From the NCBI GenBank assembly GCA_016744695.1, contig JADGDV010000010.1, forward strand, positions 62,001 to 126,000: a stretch of DNA of 64,000 nt, given 5' to 3'. Below are positions 19,043 to 28,063 of this stretch, in pieces. Source of the DNA: Hahellaceae bacterium. Its GTDB lineage: Bacteria > Pseudomonadota > Gammaproteobacteria > Pseudomonadales > Oleiphilaceae. The stretch's first letter is position 1. Each line of letters starts with the position of its first letter. The position numbers were made by a program, and so were the translations under genes. The notes below the pieces were generated by a model. It saw only the letters and a program-made list of their open reading frames with translations. It was not told where the DNA came from and did not search any database.

Positions 19043-19312
19043 ATGACACCTGCTGTTGCAATAGAAATTGTACGTGAAGCACTTTATTTAATACTGCTAA
19101 TGGTTTCTGTCATTGTTACTCCAAGCCTTATTGTAGGTTTAATGGTAAGTGTGTTTCAGGCGGCGACTCAAATTAACGAGCAAACCTTAAGTTTTTTGCC
19201 ACGATTACTCGTTACGCTTACGGTGATTATTGTTATGGGGCCGTGGATGGTACAGCGTTTAATGGAGTTTATTGAACGCCTTATCAGTAATATACCTATT
19301 TTAATTGGTTAA
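19043..19312 (+). CDS. fliQ: Flagellar export gate protein FliQ
   Basis: An 89-residue, two-pass membrane protein that wraps the FliP/FliR gate. The length is typical, and the sequences ATQINEQTLSFLPR and GPWMVQRLMEF are family hallmarks. A strong AGGAGG ribosome site lies just before the ATG. Confidence 0.96.
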   Translation: MTPAVAIEIVREALYLILLMVSVIVTPSLIVGLMVSVFQAATQINEQTLSFLPRLLVTLTVIIVMGPWMVQRLMEFIERLISNIPILIG

Positions 19313-19361
19313 CTTTACGTTTTTCTGAACGTTACAGACATTCATGTATTAGGCGTCAGAC

Positions 19362-20150
19362 ATGGAAATGACAGATCAGGCTATTATAGACTGGATTAGC
19401 AGGTATTTATGGCCGCTGTTTCGAATAGCCAGTTTCTTTATGATCATACCTATTATCGGCACACAATTAGTGCCTGCAAGAATCCGCTTAGGGTTGGCAT
19501 TACTAGTGACTATTTTAGTTGCGCCCTTAATAGAAGAAATACCTTCTATCGACCCCTTGTCACTATCTGCCGTTACTGTTCTGCTTCAGCAGGTGTTCAT
19601 TGGTGGCATGCTTGGGTTTATGTTTATTCTATTTGTTCAGTTGTTTGCAGTGGCTGGCCAGATAATCGCTATGCAGATGGGCTTGGGGTTTGCCTCTATG
19701 GTAGACCCGACTAACGGTGTTTCTGTACCTGTTTTATCTCAAATTTTTCTTATTTGTGTCACTTTATTGTTCTTGGCCACCAATGGTCATTTAGTGATGA
19801 TTGAGGTTTTTATTGAAAGTTTTCGAGCGTGGCCGATTACTGAGACATTTTATTCGGAGGGTGGTTTCTCACCAGAAATGATTTGGCTGATGGTGCATCG
19901 AATATCTTGGCTATTTGCTTCGGCATTGCTGGTTGCCTTGCCGGTTATTACCTCTGTTTTGGTGATTAATATTTCATTTGGCATTATGTCGCGTGCATCC
20001 CCTCAAATGAATATCTTTGCTTTAGGTTTTCCTATATCACAGCTATTTGGAATGTTAATTATCTGGGTTGGTTTTGTAGGTTTTTTACCTCAGTATCATC
20101 GATTTACGGGTGATGTTTTTATCTTTTTACGCACGTTGTTGGGAGCCTGA
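19362..20150 (+). CDS. fliR: Flagellar export gate protein FliR
   Basis: FliR is the single-copy gate component that closes the FliP ring. The 262-residue protein has about six membrane segments and the conserved MQMGLGFASMVDPTNG loop and SRASPQMNIFALGFP. It follows fliQ and precedes flhB by five bases. Confidence 0.96.
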   Translation: MEMTDQAIIDWISRYLWPLFRIASFFMIIPIIGTQLVPARIRLGLALLVTILVAPLIEEIPSIDPLSLSAVTVLLQQVFIGGMLGFMFILFVQLFAVAGQIIAMQMGLGFASMVDPTNGVSVPVLSQIFLICVTLLFLATNGHLVMIEVFIESFRAWPITETFYSEGGFSPEMIWLMVHRISWLFASALLVALPVITSVLVINISFGIMSRASPQMNIFALGFPISQLFGMLIIWVGFVGFLPQYHRFTGDVFIFLRTLLGA

Positions 20151-20155
20151 TTTAA

Positions 20156-21289
20156 ATGTCAGAAGGTAAAGACAGCAGCGCAGACAAAAGTGAGGAACCC
20201 ACCCCCAAACGGCTTGAAAAGGCTCGGGAAGACGGGCAACTGCCTCGGTCTAAAGAGCTTAATACCATGGCTGTACTTATGGCGGGGGCTGGCGGCCTGA
20301 TTATTTTTGGTGAAGACCTTGGTTTGGCGCTTAAAAATGTAATGGTGCATAGTTTTTCGTTCCCGAGAGAGGTTTTGTTTGATATTAGGCAGATGCCTCT
20401 TTTTCTTGGCGCTAGTTTTTTTGAAGTGGCTTGGGCCATTGCCCCTTTTTTGGGTGTGTTATTAGCGGCGGCGATCATTGGTCCTATAGGGTTAGGTGGT
20501 TGGAATTTTTCAACGAAAGCATTAGCGCCTAAAGCCAGTAGAATGAACCCTATTGAAGGCCTAAAGCGTATGTTTTCAGTTAAAGCGCTGGTTGAGTTGG
20601 TTAAGGCGGTTGCCAAGGTCACAGTGGTGGTTACGATTGCTGTATTGTTACTTGACCTTCATACAGCAGAATTACTAGCTATTGGTGCAGAGCCTGTTAT
20701 TCCGGCTATGGGGCATGCCCTTGAGGTGCTTAAGTGGATTGTATTTTGGCTTGCGTGTTCCATGATTGTTATTGCTGCGGTGGATGTTCCATTCCAGATA
20801 TATGATCACACTAAAAAGTTAAAAATGACCAAGCAAGAGGTTAAAGATGAATATAAAGACACCGAAGGAAAGCCTGAAGTTAAGCAAAAAATCAGACAGT
20901 TGCAGATGGAGATGTCTCAGCGTCGTATGATGCAAGATGTTCCTCAGGCTGACGTTGTTATTACTAACCCTACGCACTTTTCTGTCGCCTTAAAATATGA
21001 TGGTGATTCAATGGCTGCGCCTATCGTACTAGCAAAAGGGGGGGATGAAATAGCCTTAAAAATTCGGGAAATTGCTAACGAACATAATGTTGAAATTGTA
21101 GCGGCCCCGCCTTTGGCTCGTGCCATTTTTTATAACTCTGAAATTGGGGAAGAGATTCCAGAAGGCTTATATGTAGCCATTGCCCAGATATTAGCTTACA
21201 TATTTCAGTTACGACGCTTCCGACAAGGTGGAAACCCTAAGCCACAAATGCCTGATTTACCTATCCCTAATGATTTAAAACATGATTAA
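20156..21289 (+). CDS. flhB: Flagellar export switch protein FlhB
   Basis: FlhB controls the change from rod/hook to filament export. The 377-residue protein starts SEGKDSSADKSEEPTPKRLEKA-like with a basic amphipathic region, has four membrane segments (about 32-210) and a cytoplasmic domain with the autocleavage site NPTH (residues 271-274). A free-standing homologue of the cleaved C-terminal domain is encoded at 39224-39535. Confidence 0.97.
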   Translation: MSEGKDSSADKSEEPTPKRLEKAREDGQLPRSKELNTMAVLMAGAGGLIIFGEDLGLALKNVMVHSFSFPREVLFDIRQMPLFLGASFFEVAWAIAPFLGVLLAAAIIGPIGLGGWNFSTKALAPKASRMNPIEGLKRMFSVKALVELVKAVAKVTVVVTIAVLLLDLHTAELLAIGAEPVIPAMGHALEVLKWIVFWLACSMIVIAAVDVPFQIYDHTKKLKMTKQEVKDEYKDTEGKPEVKQKIRQLQMEMSQRRMMQDVPQADVVITNPTHFSVALKYDGDSMAAPIVLAKGGDEIALKIREIANEHNVEIVAAPPLARAIFYNSEIGEEIPEGLYVAIAQILAYIFQLRRFRQGGNPKPQMPDLPIPNDLKHD

Positions 21290-21298
21290 GTCGTAAAC

Positions 21299-21314
21299 CG
21301 GTACAGTTCCTGCA
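21299..21314 (+). promoter_or_regulatory. Sigma-54 promoter candidate for flhA
   Basis: CGGTACAGTTCCTGCA has GG (21300-21301) and GC (21312-21313) ten bases apart, with AC in the -24 box and TGCA at -12, about 60 bases before the flhA ATG. The leading T of the -24 element is C and C is T, so the match is weaker than at fliL. Relatives control flhA through RpoN. Confidence 0.45.
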
Positions 21315-21374
21315 GTACACGTATTTGTACGTATTTAGCATTTAAAACGTCAATAAAGCGTCGACAGGAAAAGT

Positions 21375-23537
21375 ATGGAACGGGCATTCAATATAAATTC
21401 ATTAAAAGGCTTGGCTCAAGGTAACCTGGGTATTCCTGCACTGCTGTTAATTATACTGGGCATGATGGTGTTGCCCATGCCTCCCATTCTGTTAGATTTA
21501 TTATTTACTTTTAATATTGCTTTAGCGATTGTCGTGCTTCTGGTTTGTGTTTATGCCATGAGGCCTGTTGATTTTGCCGTTTTCCCTACCGTATTACTTG
21601 TTGCTACTTTACTTCGTCTTGCACTAAACGTTGCTTCTACTCGTGTCGTTCTTTTATGGGGACATGAGGGTGGTGATGCTGCTGGTAAAGTGATTGAAGC
21701 TTTTGGTGAGGTGGTTATTGGCGGTAACTATGCGGTCGGTTTGGTTGTGTTTGCCATTTTAATGATTATTAACTTTGCCGTAGTAACTAAGGGTGCCGGT
21801 AGGGTATCTGAAGTAAGTGCTCGTTTTACGCTGGATGCAATGCCGGGTAAGCAGATGGCTATTGATGCCGACTTAAATGCAGGTCTTATAGATCAGGAGC
21901 AGGCAAAAGAGCGTCGAGAAGATATTGCAAAGGATGCTGAGTTTTATGGATCAATGGATGGTGCCAGTAAATTTGTGCGGGGTGATGCGGTTGCAGGTCT
22001 GATGATACTGGTTATCAACCTTGTAGGCGGTTTGGCAATAGGTATCATGCAGCATGATCTTGCGTTTGCTGATGCCATGCAAAAGTATTCATTACTAACC
22101 ATTGGTGATGGCTTGGTTGCACAAATACCTTCTCTTTTATTGTCGACTGCTGCTGCGATAATGGTAACGCGGGTTAGTACGACCCAGGATATGTCAGAGC
22201 AAATTTTTAGTCAGATGTTTTCGTCACCTAAGTCTTTGGCTATTGCCGCAAGTATTTTGTTTATTATGGGTATTATTCCTGGTATGCCACATATGGCGTT
22301 TTTAGGCTTGGCTTCATTGGCTGGAGCAGGTGCCTATTTTATTTGGTATAAACAAAATAGAGGGCAAGTAGAAGAGGGTATTGCAAGACCAGGAAAACCG
22401 ATGGGTGGTGCGCCTGGTAACGCGTCAGCGACACCTTCTGGGGGCGGCCAGCCTATTGCTCCACCACCTACTGAGACTAAAGAACTTGGTTGGGATGATG
22501 TGTTGACCGTTGATGTGGTGGGCTTAGAGGTTGGATATCGGCTTATCCCGTTAGTGGATAAGTCACAGGGTGGTCAGTTGTTGGGTCGCATTAAAGGCGT
22601 GAGAAAGAAGCTATCACAAGAGTTGGGTTTCCTTATGCCTTCCGTTCACATTAGAGATAATCTTGATTTAATGCCTAATGTTTATCGAATTACATTAATG
22701 GGCGTTAACCTGGCAGAGGCCGAAATTCATCCAGATAGAGAGTTGGCGATTAACCCTGGTCAGGTGTTTGGTAAGTTAGAAGGTATTGAAGGTAAGGACC
22801 CTGCATTTGGTTTAGATGCCATTTGGATTGAGTCTAGTCAGAAAGACCATGCTCAAACGCTAGGTTATACCGTAGTGGATGCAAGTACAGTGGTTGCAAC
22901 GCATTTAAATCAAGTTTTGCAAAAGCATGCTCATGAGTTAATAGGTCATGAAGAAGTTCAGCAGTGGCTTGAGCAGTTAATTAAAGCCTCTCCAAAGTTA
23001 GGTGAAGAGTTAGTTCCAGCCACACTTTCAGTGAGTGTATTGTTGAAAGTATTGCAGAGTCTTTTAATTGAAAATGTACCTGTACGCGATATGCGAAGCA
23101 TTGCAGAGGCTATTGTGAATGCTACACCTAAAAGCCAAGACCCTATCGCATTAACCGGTGCTGCACGTAAAGCTTTGAAGCGCATGATTATTCAAAACAT
23201 CTGTGGCGCGGAAGATGAGATACCTGTAATTACCCTAGACCCTGAACTGGAACAACTATTGCTTAAGTCTGTACAACAGGCACAAAAATCTGGCATAGGT
23301 GATGATGTGGGGCTTGTTCTTGAGCCCAAGATGATAGAGAAGCTGCAGCGATCTTTAAGTGATGCGGCTCAGCGTCAGGAAATGATTGGTAAGCCACCAA
23401 TCCTGCTGGTATCGGCACCTTTAAGGCCTGTACTGGCAAAGTTTGTAAGGTTTGGGATAGAAAGTTTACATGTATTGTCGTATCAGGAAGTACCTGATAA
23501 TAAGCAAATCACTATTGTTGCGACGGTAGGACAGTAA
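21375..23537 (+). CDS. flhA: Flagellar export gate protein FlhA
   Basis: FlhA is the nonameric export platform. The 720-residue protein has about eight membrane segments in residues 20-330, with the conserved FHIPEP-type cytoplasmic loop including VSEVSARFTLDAMPGKQMAID, followed by a Pro/Gly-rich linker (about 340-370) and a soluble C-terminal domain that binds chaperones. The length is slightly above the usual 690-700 because of the linker. It is followed by flhF. Confidence 0.97.
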   Translation: MERAFNINSLKGLAQGNLGIPALLLIILGMMVLPMPPILLDLLFTFNIALAIVVLLVCVYAMRPVDFAVFPTVLLVATLLRLALNVASTRVVLLWGHEGGDAAGKVIEAFGEVVIGGNYAVGLVVFAILMIINFAVVTKGAGRVSEVSARFTLDAMPGKQMAIDADLNAGLIDQEQAKERREDIAKDAEFYGSMDGASKFVRGDAVAGLMILVINLVGGLAIGIMQHDLAFADAMQKYSLLTIGDGLVAQIPSLLLSTAAAIMVTRVSTTQDMSEQIFSQMFSSPKSLAIAASILFIMGIIPGMPHMAFLGLASLAGAGAYFIWYKQNRGQVEEGIARPGKPMGGAPGNASATPSGGGQPIAPPPTETKELGWDDVLTVDVVGLEVGYRLIPLVDKSQGGQLLGRIKGVRKKLSQELGFLMPSVHIRDNLDLMPNVYRITLMGVNLAEAEIHPDRELAINPGQVFGKLEGIEGKDPAFGLDAIWIESSQKDHAQTLGYTVVDASTVVATHLNQVLQKHAHELIGHEEVQQWLEQLIKASPKLGEELVPATLSVSVLLKVLQSLLIENVPVRDMRSIAEAIVNATPKSQDPIALTGAARKALKRMIIQNICGAEDEIPVITLDPELEQLLLKSVQQAQKSGIGDDVGLVLEPKMIEKLQRSLSDAAQRQEMIGKPPILLVSAPLRPVLAKFVRFGIESLHVLSYQEVPDNKQITIVATVGQ

Positions 23538-23611
23538 TTTGACACTTTAACTTTTTTTGACGGTTTACCGTTTGTGTCACTGAAACATTTTTTGAATTTA
23601 GGAGAATTATC

Positions 23612-24958
23612 ATGAAAGTAAAACGTTTTTTTGCAGCAACGATGCAGGAAGCGCTGCGCCTAGTTCGTGACGAAATGGGTGCCGATGCGGTGATTCTTTC
23701 TAATCAAAAAGTGGATGGTGGTGTTGAAATAGTAACAGCGCTTGACTACGACGAACAGTTAGCCATGAGTCAGGTAGATCTGGCTGATAAGACTGACAGC
23801 GCCCCATCACCGACTCAGCTAGGAAAAATGCAGGCTGATAAACATGTACGCTTACAGGAAGAAATGGATAGAGCCCGAGAAAAGATAAGTGGCGTTAAAA
23901 AGCAGCGTGCTCACCATGAACCTGTTAACAAATATTCTGCTGAGCCAACTTACAAACAAAACCTAAGTGTTGTTCCTGATTCTGAAATGGAAATGATGAA
24001 AGCAGAGATCCTTCAGTTGAAAGATTTGCTAGATCAGCAGGTGCGCATGAGTAATAAGGTCGCAGTGGGAAGTGAATCTGAAAGTTCTATTGTAAAAAAG
24101 AATATATCTGAACGTTTGGTCGGTATGGGGGTTGAGAAAAGATTAGTCGATTTGTTAATGCCTACAATCAAGGCCGGTGCTGATATTACACAAGCCTGGA
24201 ATCGAATTTTAGCCGAACTGTCTCACGTATTGGCGGTTGAAGAAAATGAGCTGATTGAGCAGGGCGGTATTTATGCGCTGGTAGGTCAGACGGGTGCTGG
24301 TAAGACTACAACGATTGGGAAGTTGGCGGCTCGGTATACGCTTGAGTATGGTGCCGAATCTATCGCGTTAATTACTACAGATCGATATAGAATTGCGGCA
24401 CATGAGCAGCTTATGGTTTTTGGTCGTATTTTGAACATACCCGTGAGAGTGGTTGATGAGCAGAATTCACTTGATGATGTTATTGAGTCACTATCGGATA
24501 AAAAGCTCGTACTTATCGATACGGCAGGATTAAACCATCAGGACCCAGATTGGGCTGAACAACTGCATGAGATCAGAGACTCAAAGTTTAATATTAAAAG
24601 CTATTTAGTAATTTCTGCCATTACTCAAACACAAATCATGAAGTCAACGTACCACTATTATAAAATGGTAGGTTTGTCGGGTTGCTTGGTAACTAAGCTA
24701 GATGAGGCTGTGAGCTTGGGAGAGGTGATTAGCTTTTTGTACTTAAGTAGCTTACCTGTTGCTTACATTACTGACGGACAAAAAATTCCTGATGATATTC
24801 ATTTGGCAAAATCGCATGCTATAGTCAGTCGAGCGGTGAGTTTATTTAAAGAACAAGAGAAGTTTGAAGCCGAATTATTATCCAGTAGCCATGGTCGTTT
24901 ACAGAGCTCTGAGCGTGTTTCTGAACAAAATGCCATGTATTTTGGAAGCACTGCTTGA
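23612..24958 (+). CDS. flhF: Flagellar placement GTPase FlhF
   Basis: FlhF is an SRP-type GTPase that marks the cell pole for flagellum assembly. The 448-residue protein has the N-terminal basic B domain (MKVKRFFAATMQEALRLVRD), a coiled linker, and the NG GTPase with P-loop GQTGAGKTTTIGKLAA, TTDRYRIAA, DTAGL and TKLDE motifs. A good AGGAGAA ribosome site precedes it. With flhG downstream it indicates polar flagellation. Confidence 0.96.
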   Translation: MKVKRFFAATMQEALRLVRDEMGADAVILSNQKVDGGVEIVTALDYDEQLAMSQVDLADKTDSAPSPTQLGKMQADKHVRLQEEMDRAREKISGVKKQRAHHEPVNKYSAEPTYKQNLSVVPDSEMEMMKAEILQLKDLLDQQVRMSNKVAVGSESESSIVKKNISERLVGMGVEKRLVDLLMPTIKAGADITQAWNRILAELSHVLAVEENELIEQGGIYALVGQTGAGKTTTIGKLAARYTLEYGAESIALITTDRYRIAAHEQLMVFGRILNIPVRVVDEQNSLDDVIESLSDKKLVLIDTAGLNHQDPDWAEQLHEIRDSKFNIKSYLVISAITQTQIMKSTYHYYKMVGLSGCLVTKLDEAVSLGEVISFLYLSSLPVAYITDGQKIPDDIHLAKSHAIVSRAVSLFKEQEKFEAELLSSSHGRLQSSERVSEQNAMYFGSTA

Positions 24959-24986
24959 AATTAAAAACAAAAAACTAAATGCTCTG

Positions 24987-25020
24987 CTAAACTGATGAAA
25001 AGTTTAGTTGTTTTGTATTT
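24987..25020 (+). terminator. Weak terminator-like hairpin between flhF and flhG
   Basis: CTAAACT and AGTTTAG (24987-24993 and 25001-25007) form a perfect 7-bp stem with a 7-base loop, followed by a T-rich run (TTGTTTTGTATTT). The stem is AT-rich, so attenuation rather than full termination is more likely, and flhG may still be co-transcribed. Confidence 0.3.
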
Positions 25021-25098
25021 AAGGTCGATTATTTTTTAACCTGTATTTATATCTTTTTTTGATAAATATTGGTTGTAGCGAAGGGGTCACATTTCTGC

Positions 25099-25911
25099 AT
25101 GAGTAATTCTAACCCTGTTCAGGTTATTGCTGTTACCGGTGGTAAGGGTGGTATTGGCAAAAGCAATGTTTCTATTAACCTTTCTCTGGCTTTGTCTGCG
25201 CTAGGGAGGCGGGTTGTTGTATTGGATGCCGACCTTGGGCTGGCAAATATTGATGTACTTCTGGGTATTACGGCGAATAGAAATCTAGCCGATGTACTGT
25301 CTGGAGATTGCAGCCTTAGAGAGGTTATGGTTGAAGGGCCTGGTGGTATAAAGGTAGTGCCTGCTACTTCTGGAACGCAGAAAATGGTGTCTTTAAGCCC
25401 TATGGAGCATGCAGGGCTTATTCATGCGTTTAGTGAAATATCGAGTGAACTTGATGTGCTTATTATTGATACGGCTGCCGGAATATCGGAGGGTGTGATT
25501 AGTTTTCTTCGTGCCGCTCAGGAAATTCTGGTAGTAGTTGTTGATGAGCCAACTTCAATTACTGATTCATATGCATTGATAAAATTGTTGAACAGAGATT
25601 ACGGTGTACAACGTTTTCGAGTTTTAGCAAATATGGTTAAAACACAACAGGAAGGTAGGCATCTTTATTCAAAGTTAACAAAGGTGACCGATCGCTTTCT
25701 TGATGTTGCTCTTCAATACGCAGGCAGTATCCCATTCGATGAGGCCGTTAAAAAGGCGGTTCAGCGTCAGAGAGCAGTATTGGATGCCTATCCACGTGCG
25801 AAGGCGTCTTTAGCGTATAAATCTTTAGCACAGCGAGTAGAGGGTTGGCCCCTTCCTTCATCCCCGAGAGGTCATCTTGAGTTTTTTGTTGAGCGATTAT
25901 TACAGGCTTAA
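25099..25911 (+). CDS. flhG: Flagellar number regulator FlhG (FleN)
   Basis: FlhG/FleN is a MinD-like ATPase that limits flagella to one and antagonises the master regulator FleQ. ATG at 25099 gives 270 residues; relatives begin at the same place just before PVQVIAVTGGKGG. The deviant Walker A is KGGIGKS, Walker B-type DADLGLANID and DTAAGI follow, and the end has the SPRGHLEFFVERL pattern of FleN. A GGGG site lies 12 bases before the ATG. Confidence 0.95.
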   Translation: MSNSNPVQVIAVTGGKGGIGKSNVSINLSLALSALGRRVVVLDADLGLANIDVLLGITANRNLADVLSGDCSLREVMVEGPGGIKVVPATSGTQKMVSLSPMEHAGLIHAFSEISSELDVLIIDTAAGISEGVISFLRAAQEILVVVVDEPTSITDSYALIKLLNRDYGVQRFRVLANMVKTQQEGRHLYSKLTKVTDRFLDVALQYAGSIPFDEAVKKAVQRQRAVLDAYPRAKASLAYKSLAQRVEGWPLPSSPRGHLEFFVERLLQA

Positions 25912-25946
25912 TTTATTGATTTTTTGGGCTGTCATACGGTTGGATA

Positions 25947-26654
25947 ATGTATAGCGATTCAAATATAGAAAGAGCAGATGGTTTAGTTCGTCAACATGCG
26001 TCTTTAGTAAAGCGTATTGCTTTTCATTTAATGGCTCGGCTTCCTTCTAGTGTTCAGGTTGATGACCTTATTCAGGCAGGAATGATAGGTTTACTTGAAG
26101 CTTCAAGAAAATATGAGCCATCTAAAGGTGCGTCATTTGAAACCTATGCGGGTATTCGAATTCGGGGTTCAATGATGGATGAAATTCGCAAAGGTGATTG
26201 GGTTCCCCGCTCAGTACATAGAAATGCTCGTAAAATATCCGAAGCTATAAAGGTGGTAGAGGGTCGGGAAAGTCGTGATGCAAAAGATCATGAAGTTGCC
26301 AAAGAGCTTGAGATGTCTTTAGATGATTACCATGTCTGCCTGAAAGATAGCGCGAGTGGAAAATTATTTAGTTATGATGAAGTGCTCGAGGGTGGGGATG
26401 GTTCCGTTGATCAGTTGGAAAGTCATTCAGAAAACCCGTATTTAGAGATTCAAGGTGATGCGTTTAAGGAAGGGCTTGCCAAAGCAATTTTGACATTACC
26501 TGAACGAGAGCGAATTGTTCTTTCATTATACTATGATGAAGAGTTAAACCTTAAAGAGATTGGCGCAGTGCTATCTGTTAGCGAGTCAAGAGTGAGTCAA
26601 ATTCACAGCCAGGCTGCATTACGCCTGAGGTCACGGTTGACGGAATGGACCTAG
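25947..26654 (+). CDS. fliA: Flagellar sigma factor FliA (sigma-28)
   Basis: FliA directs RNA polymerase to late flagellar and chemotaxis genes. The 235-residue protein has region 2 (LVKRIAFHLMARLPSSVQVD, then GMIGLLEASRKYEP), region 3 (GDWVPRSVHRNARK) and region 4 with the helix-turn-helix ENLKEIGAVLSVSESRVSQ-like sequence. It lies 35 bases after flhG. The anti-sigma gene flgM is not in this window. Confidence 0.97.
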   Translation: MYSDSNIERADGLVRQHASLVKRIAFHLMARLPSSVQVDDLIQAGMIGLLEASRKYEPSKGASFETYAGIRIRGSMMDEIRKGDWVPRSVHRNARKISEAIKVVEGRESRDAKDHEVAKELEMSLDDYHVCLKDSASGKLFSYDEVLEGGDGSVDQLESHSENPYLEIQGDAFKEGLAKAILTLPERERIVLSLYYDEELNLKEIGAVLSVSESRVSQIHSQAALRLRSRLTEWT

Positions 26655-26856
26655 ATAAATGCTTGAAATGGATGTGAATAAAATTCTTAGCGTGCAGTAA
26701 TAAACGCTTACTGATATTAAACATTAAAAAAAACTGGATACCCGTCGAACTCAAGCTAGACTACAGTTATACAATTACTTTAAACACGTAATGCTATGAA
26801 ATTAAACAGGGTTCTGAATTTTTTGGGGTTCCAGCTTCGGCATTTTGGAGGTCGAC

Positions 26857-27243
26857 TTGGATAAGAATATGAAAATCTTGGTGGTTGATGATTTTTCGAC
26901 CATGAGGAGAATTATTAAAAACCTGCTGAGAGATCTTGGCTTTACCAATGCAGATGAAGCAGATGATGGTAATACCGCTTTACCTATGCTTCAAACGGGG
27001 AAATATGATTTTCTCGTGACTGATTGGAATATGCCAGGTATGACCGGTATAGATTTGTTGCGAGCAGTAAGAGCTGATGATAGTTTGAAGAGTTTGCCCG
27101 TTTTGATGGTTACGGCGGAAGCAAAGCGAGATCAAATTGTAGCTGCAGCTCAAGCTGGCGTTAATGGTTATGTTGTTAAACCGTTTACCGCAGCAGTACT
27201 TAAAGAAAAAATCGATAAGATTTTCGAGCGAATCGATTCATGA
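26857..27243 (+). CDS. cheY: Chemotaxis response regulator CheY (system 2, motor type)
   Basis: This CheY is the likely motor-binding regulator. TTG at 26857 is chosen as start because a perfect GGAGG lies five bases before it and relatives begin MxKNMKIL; the ATG at 26869 has poor spacing. The 128-residue receiver contains [11 protein letters not shown], phospho-acceptor Asp in [10 protein letters not shown], the Thr in VTAEAK and the Lys in VVKPFTA. It heads the cheYZAB-motCD operon. No clear promoter element was identified in the 200 bases before it. Confidence 0.95.
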   Translation: MDKNMKILVVDDFSTMRRIIKNLLRDLGFTNADEADDGNTALPMLQTGKYDFLVTDWNMPGMTGIDLLRAVRADDSLKSLPVLMVTAEAKRDQIVAAAQAGVNGYVVKPFTAAVLKEKIDKIFERIDS

Positions 27244-27257
27244 TCGCAGGCTAGGGC

Positions 27258-28052
27258 ATGACAAATAAAGAAGATGACTTGCAAAACATGTCAGGATTTG
27301 AAGAACAATTAAAAAGTCAGGCGGCTAACCTAAAAGATCTAGTTGACTCTGGAGATATCTCTGAAGCACTAAAAGTCATTGCTGACTTAAATGCGACAAG
27401 AGATCAAAGCCTTTATCAGGAAGTAGGGCGGCTTACCCGGACCCTGCATGAGTCAATACGTAATTTTCATATTGATACGGCCGGTCAGAGTGATGGTCAG
27501 GATGATCTTTCTAAAATTGATGATGCGTCTGATAGGTTGTCTTATGTTGTTGACATGACAAATAAGGCTGCAAACAGAACGTTAGACTTAGTTGAAGAGA
27601 GTATGCCAATTGCTTCAGAAATGAAGGAGGAGGCTAGTATTCTCAAAAGCGACTGGGGTAAGTTGCGTCGTCGTGAAATGAAACCTGATGAATTTCGTTT
27701 GTTGTATAAACGCATGGATTTGTTTCTTGATAAATTAAGTAAACAATCTGATCAAGTTTATCGCAATTTGTCCGACATACTATTAGCACAAGACTTTCAG
27801 GATCTTACTGGTCAGGTTATTAAACGAGTAACCGGCCTGGTTCAGGAAGTTGAAGAAAATTTAGTAAGTTTAGTTACTATGGCCGGTAAGGTGGATCAAA
27901 TTACCGGAACCGTTCATGAAGGATTTGAAAAAGAACAACAACAAGAAGATATTGAACGTGGCGAAGGACCTCAAATGCATGCTGAAGAGCGTGTTGATGT
28001 GGTTTCAAGTCAGGACGATGTGGATGATTTACTCTCCAGTCTTGGTTTTTGA
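27258..28052 (+). CDS. cheZ: CheY-P phosphatase CheZ
   Basis: CheZ dephosphorylates CheY-P. The 264-residue, mostly helical protein has the catalytic motif LAQDFQDLTGQVIKRV with the active Gln, and ends with the CheY-tethering peptide SQDDVDDLLSSLGF. It lies 14 bases after cheY, and its end overlaps the ribosome site of cheA. The C-terminal peptide strongly resembles FliM residues 5-16. Confidence 0.96.
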   Translation: MTNKEDDLQNMSGFEEQLKSQAANLKDLVDSGDISEALKVIADLNATRDQSLYQEVGRLTRTLHESIRNFHIDTAGQSDGQDDLSKIDDASDRLSYVVDMTNKAANRTLDLVEESMPIASEMKEEASILKSDWGKLRRREMKPDEFRLLYKRMDLFLDKLSKQSDQVYRNLSDILLAQDFQDLTGQVIKRVTGLVQEVEENLVSLVTMAGKVDQITGTVHEGFEKEQQQEDIERGEGPQMHAEERVDVVSSQDDVDDLLSSLGF

Positions 28053-28063
28053 GGAGTGCTTGC

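Noticed and set aside
21321-21341. Direct repeat of ACGTATTT before flhA.
   Set aside because: Two short copies in AT-rich sequence can arise by chance; no known site resembles it.
23540-23579. Nested inverted repeats (TGACAC/GTGTCA and ACGGTTTACCGT) between flhA and flhF.
   Set aside because: The outer arms are 28 bases apart and the inner stem is five pairs; neither fits a terminator or a known operator, and flhF is normally co-transcribed.
26730-26770. A possible sigma-28 promoter before cheY (GTCGAACT with an A-rich -35).
   Set aside because: Only about five of eight -10 positions fit and the -35 element is simple sequence.
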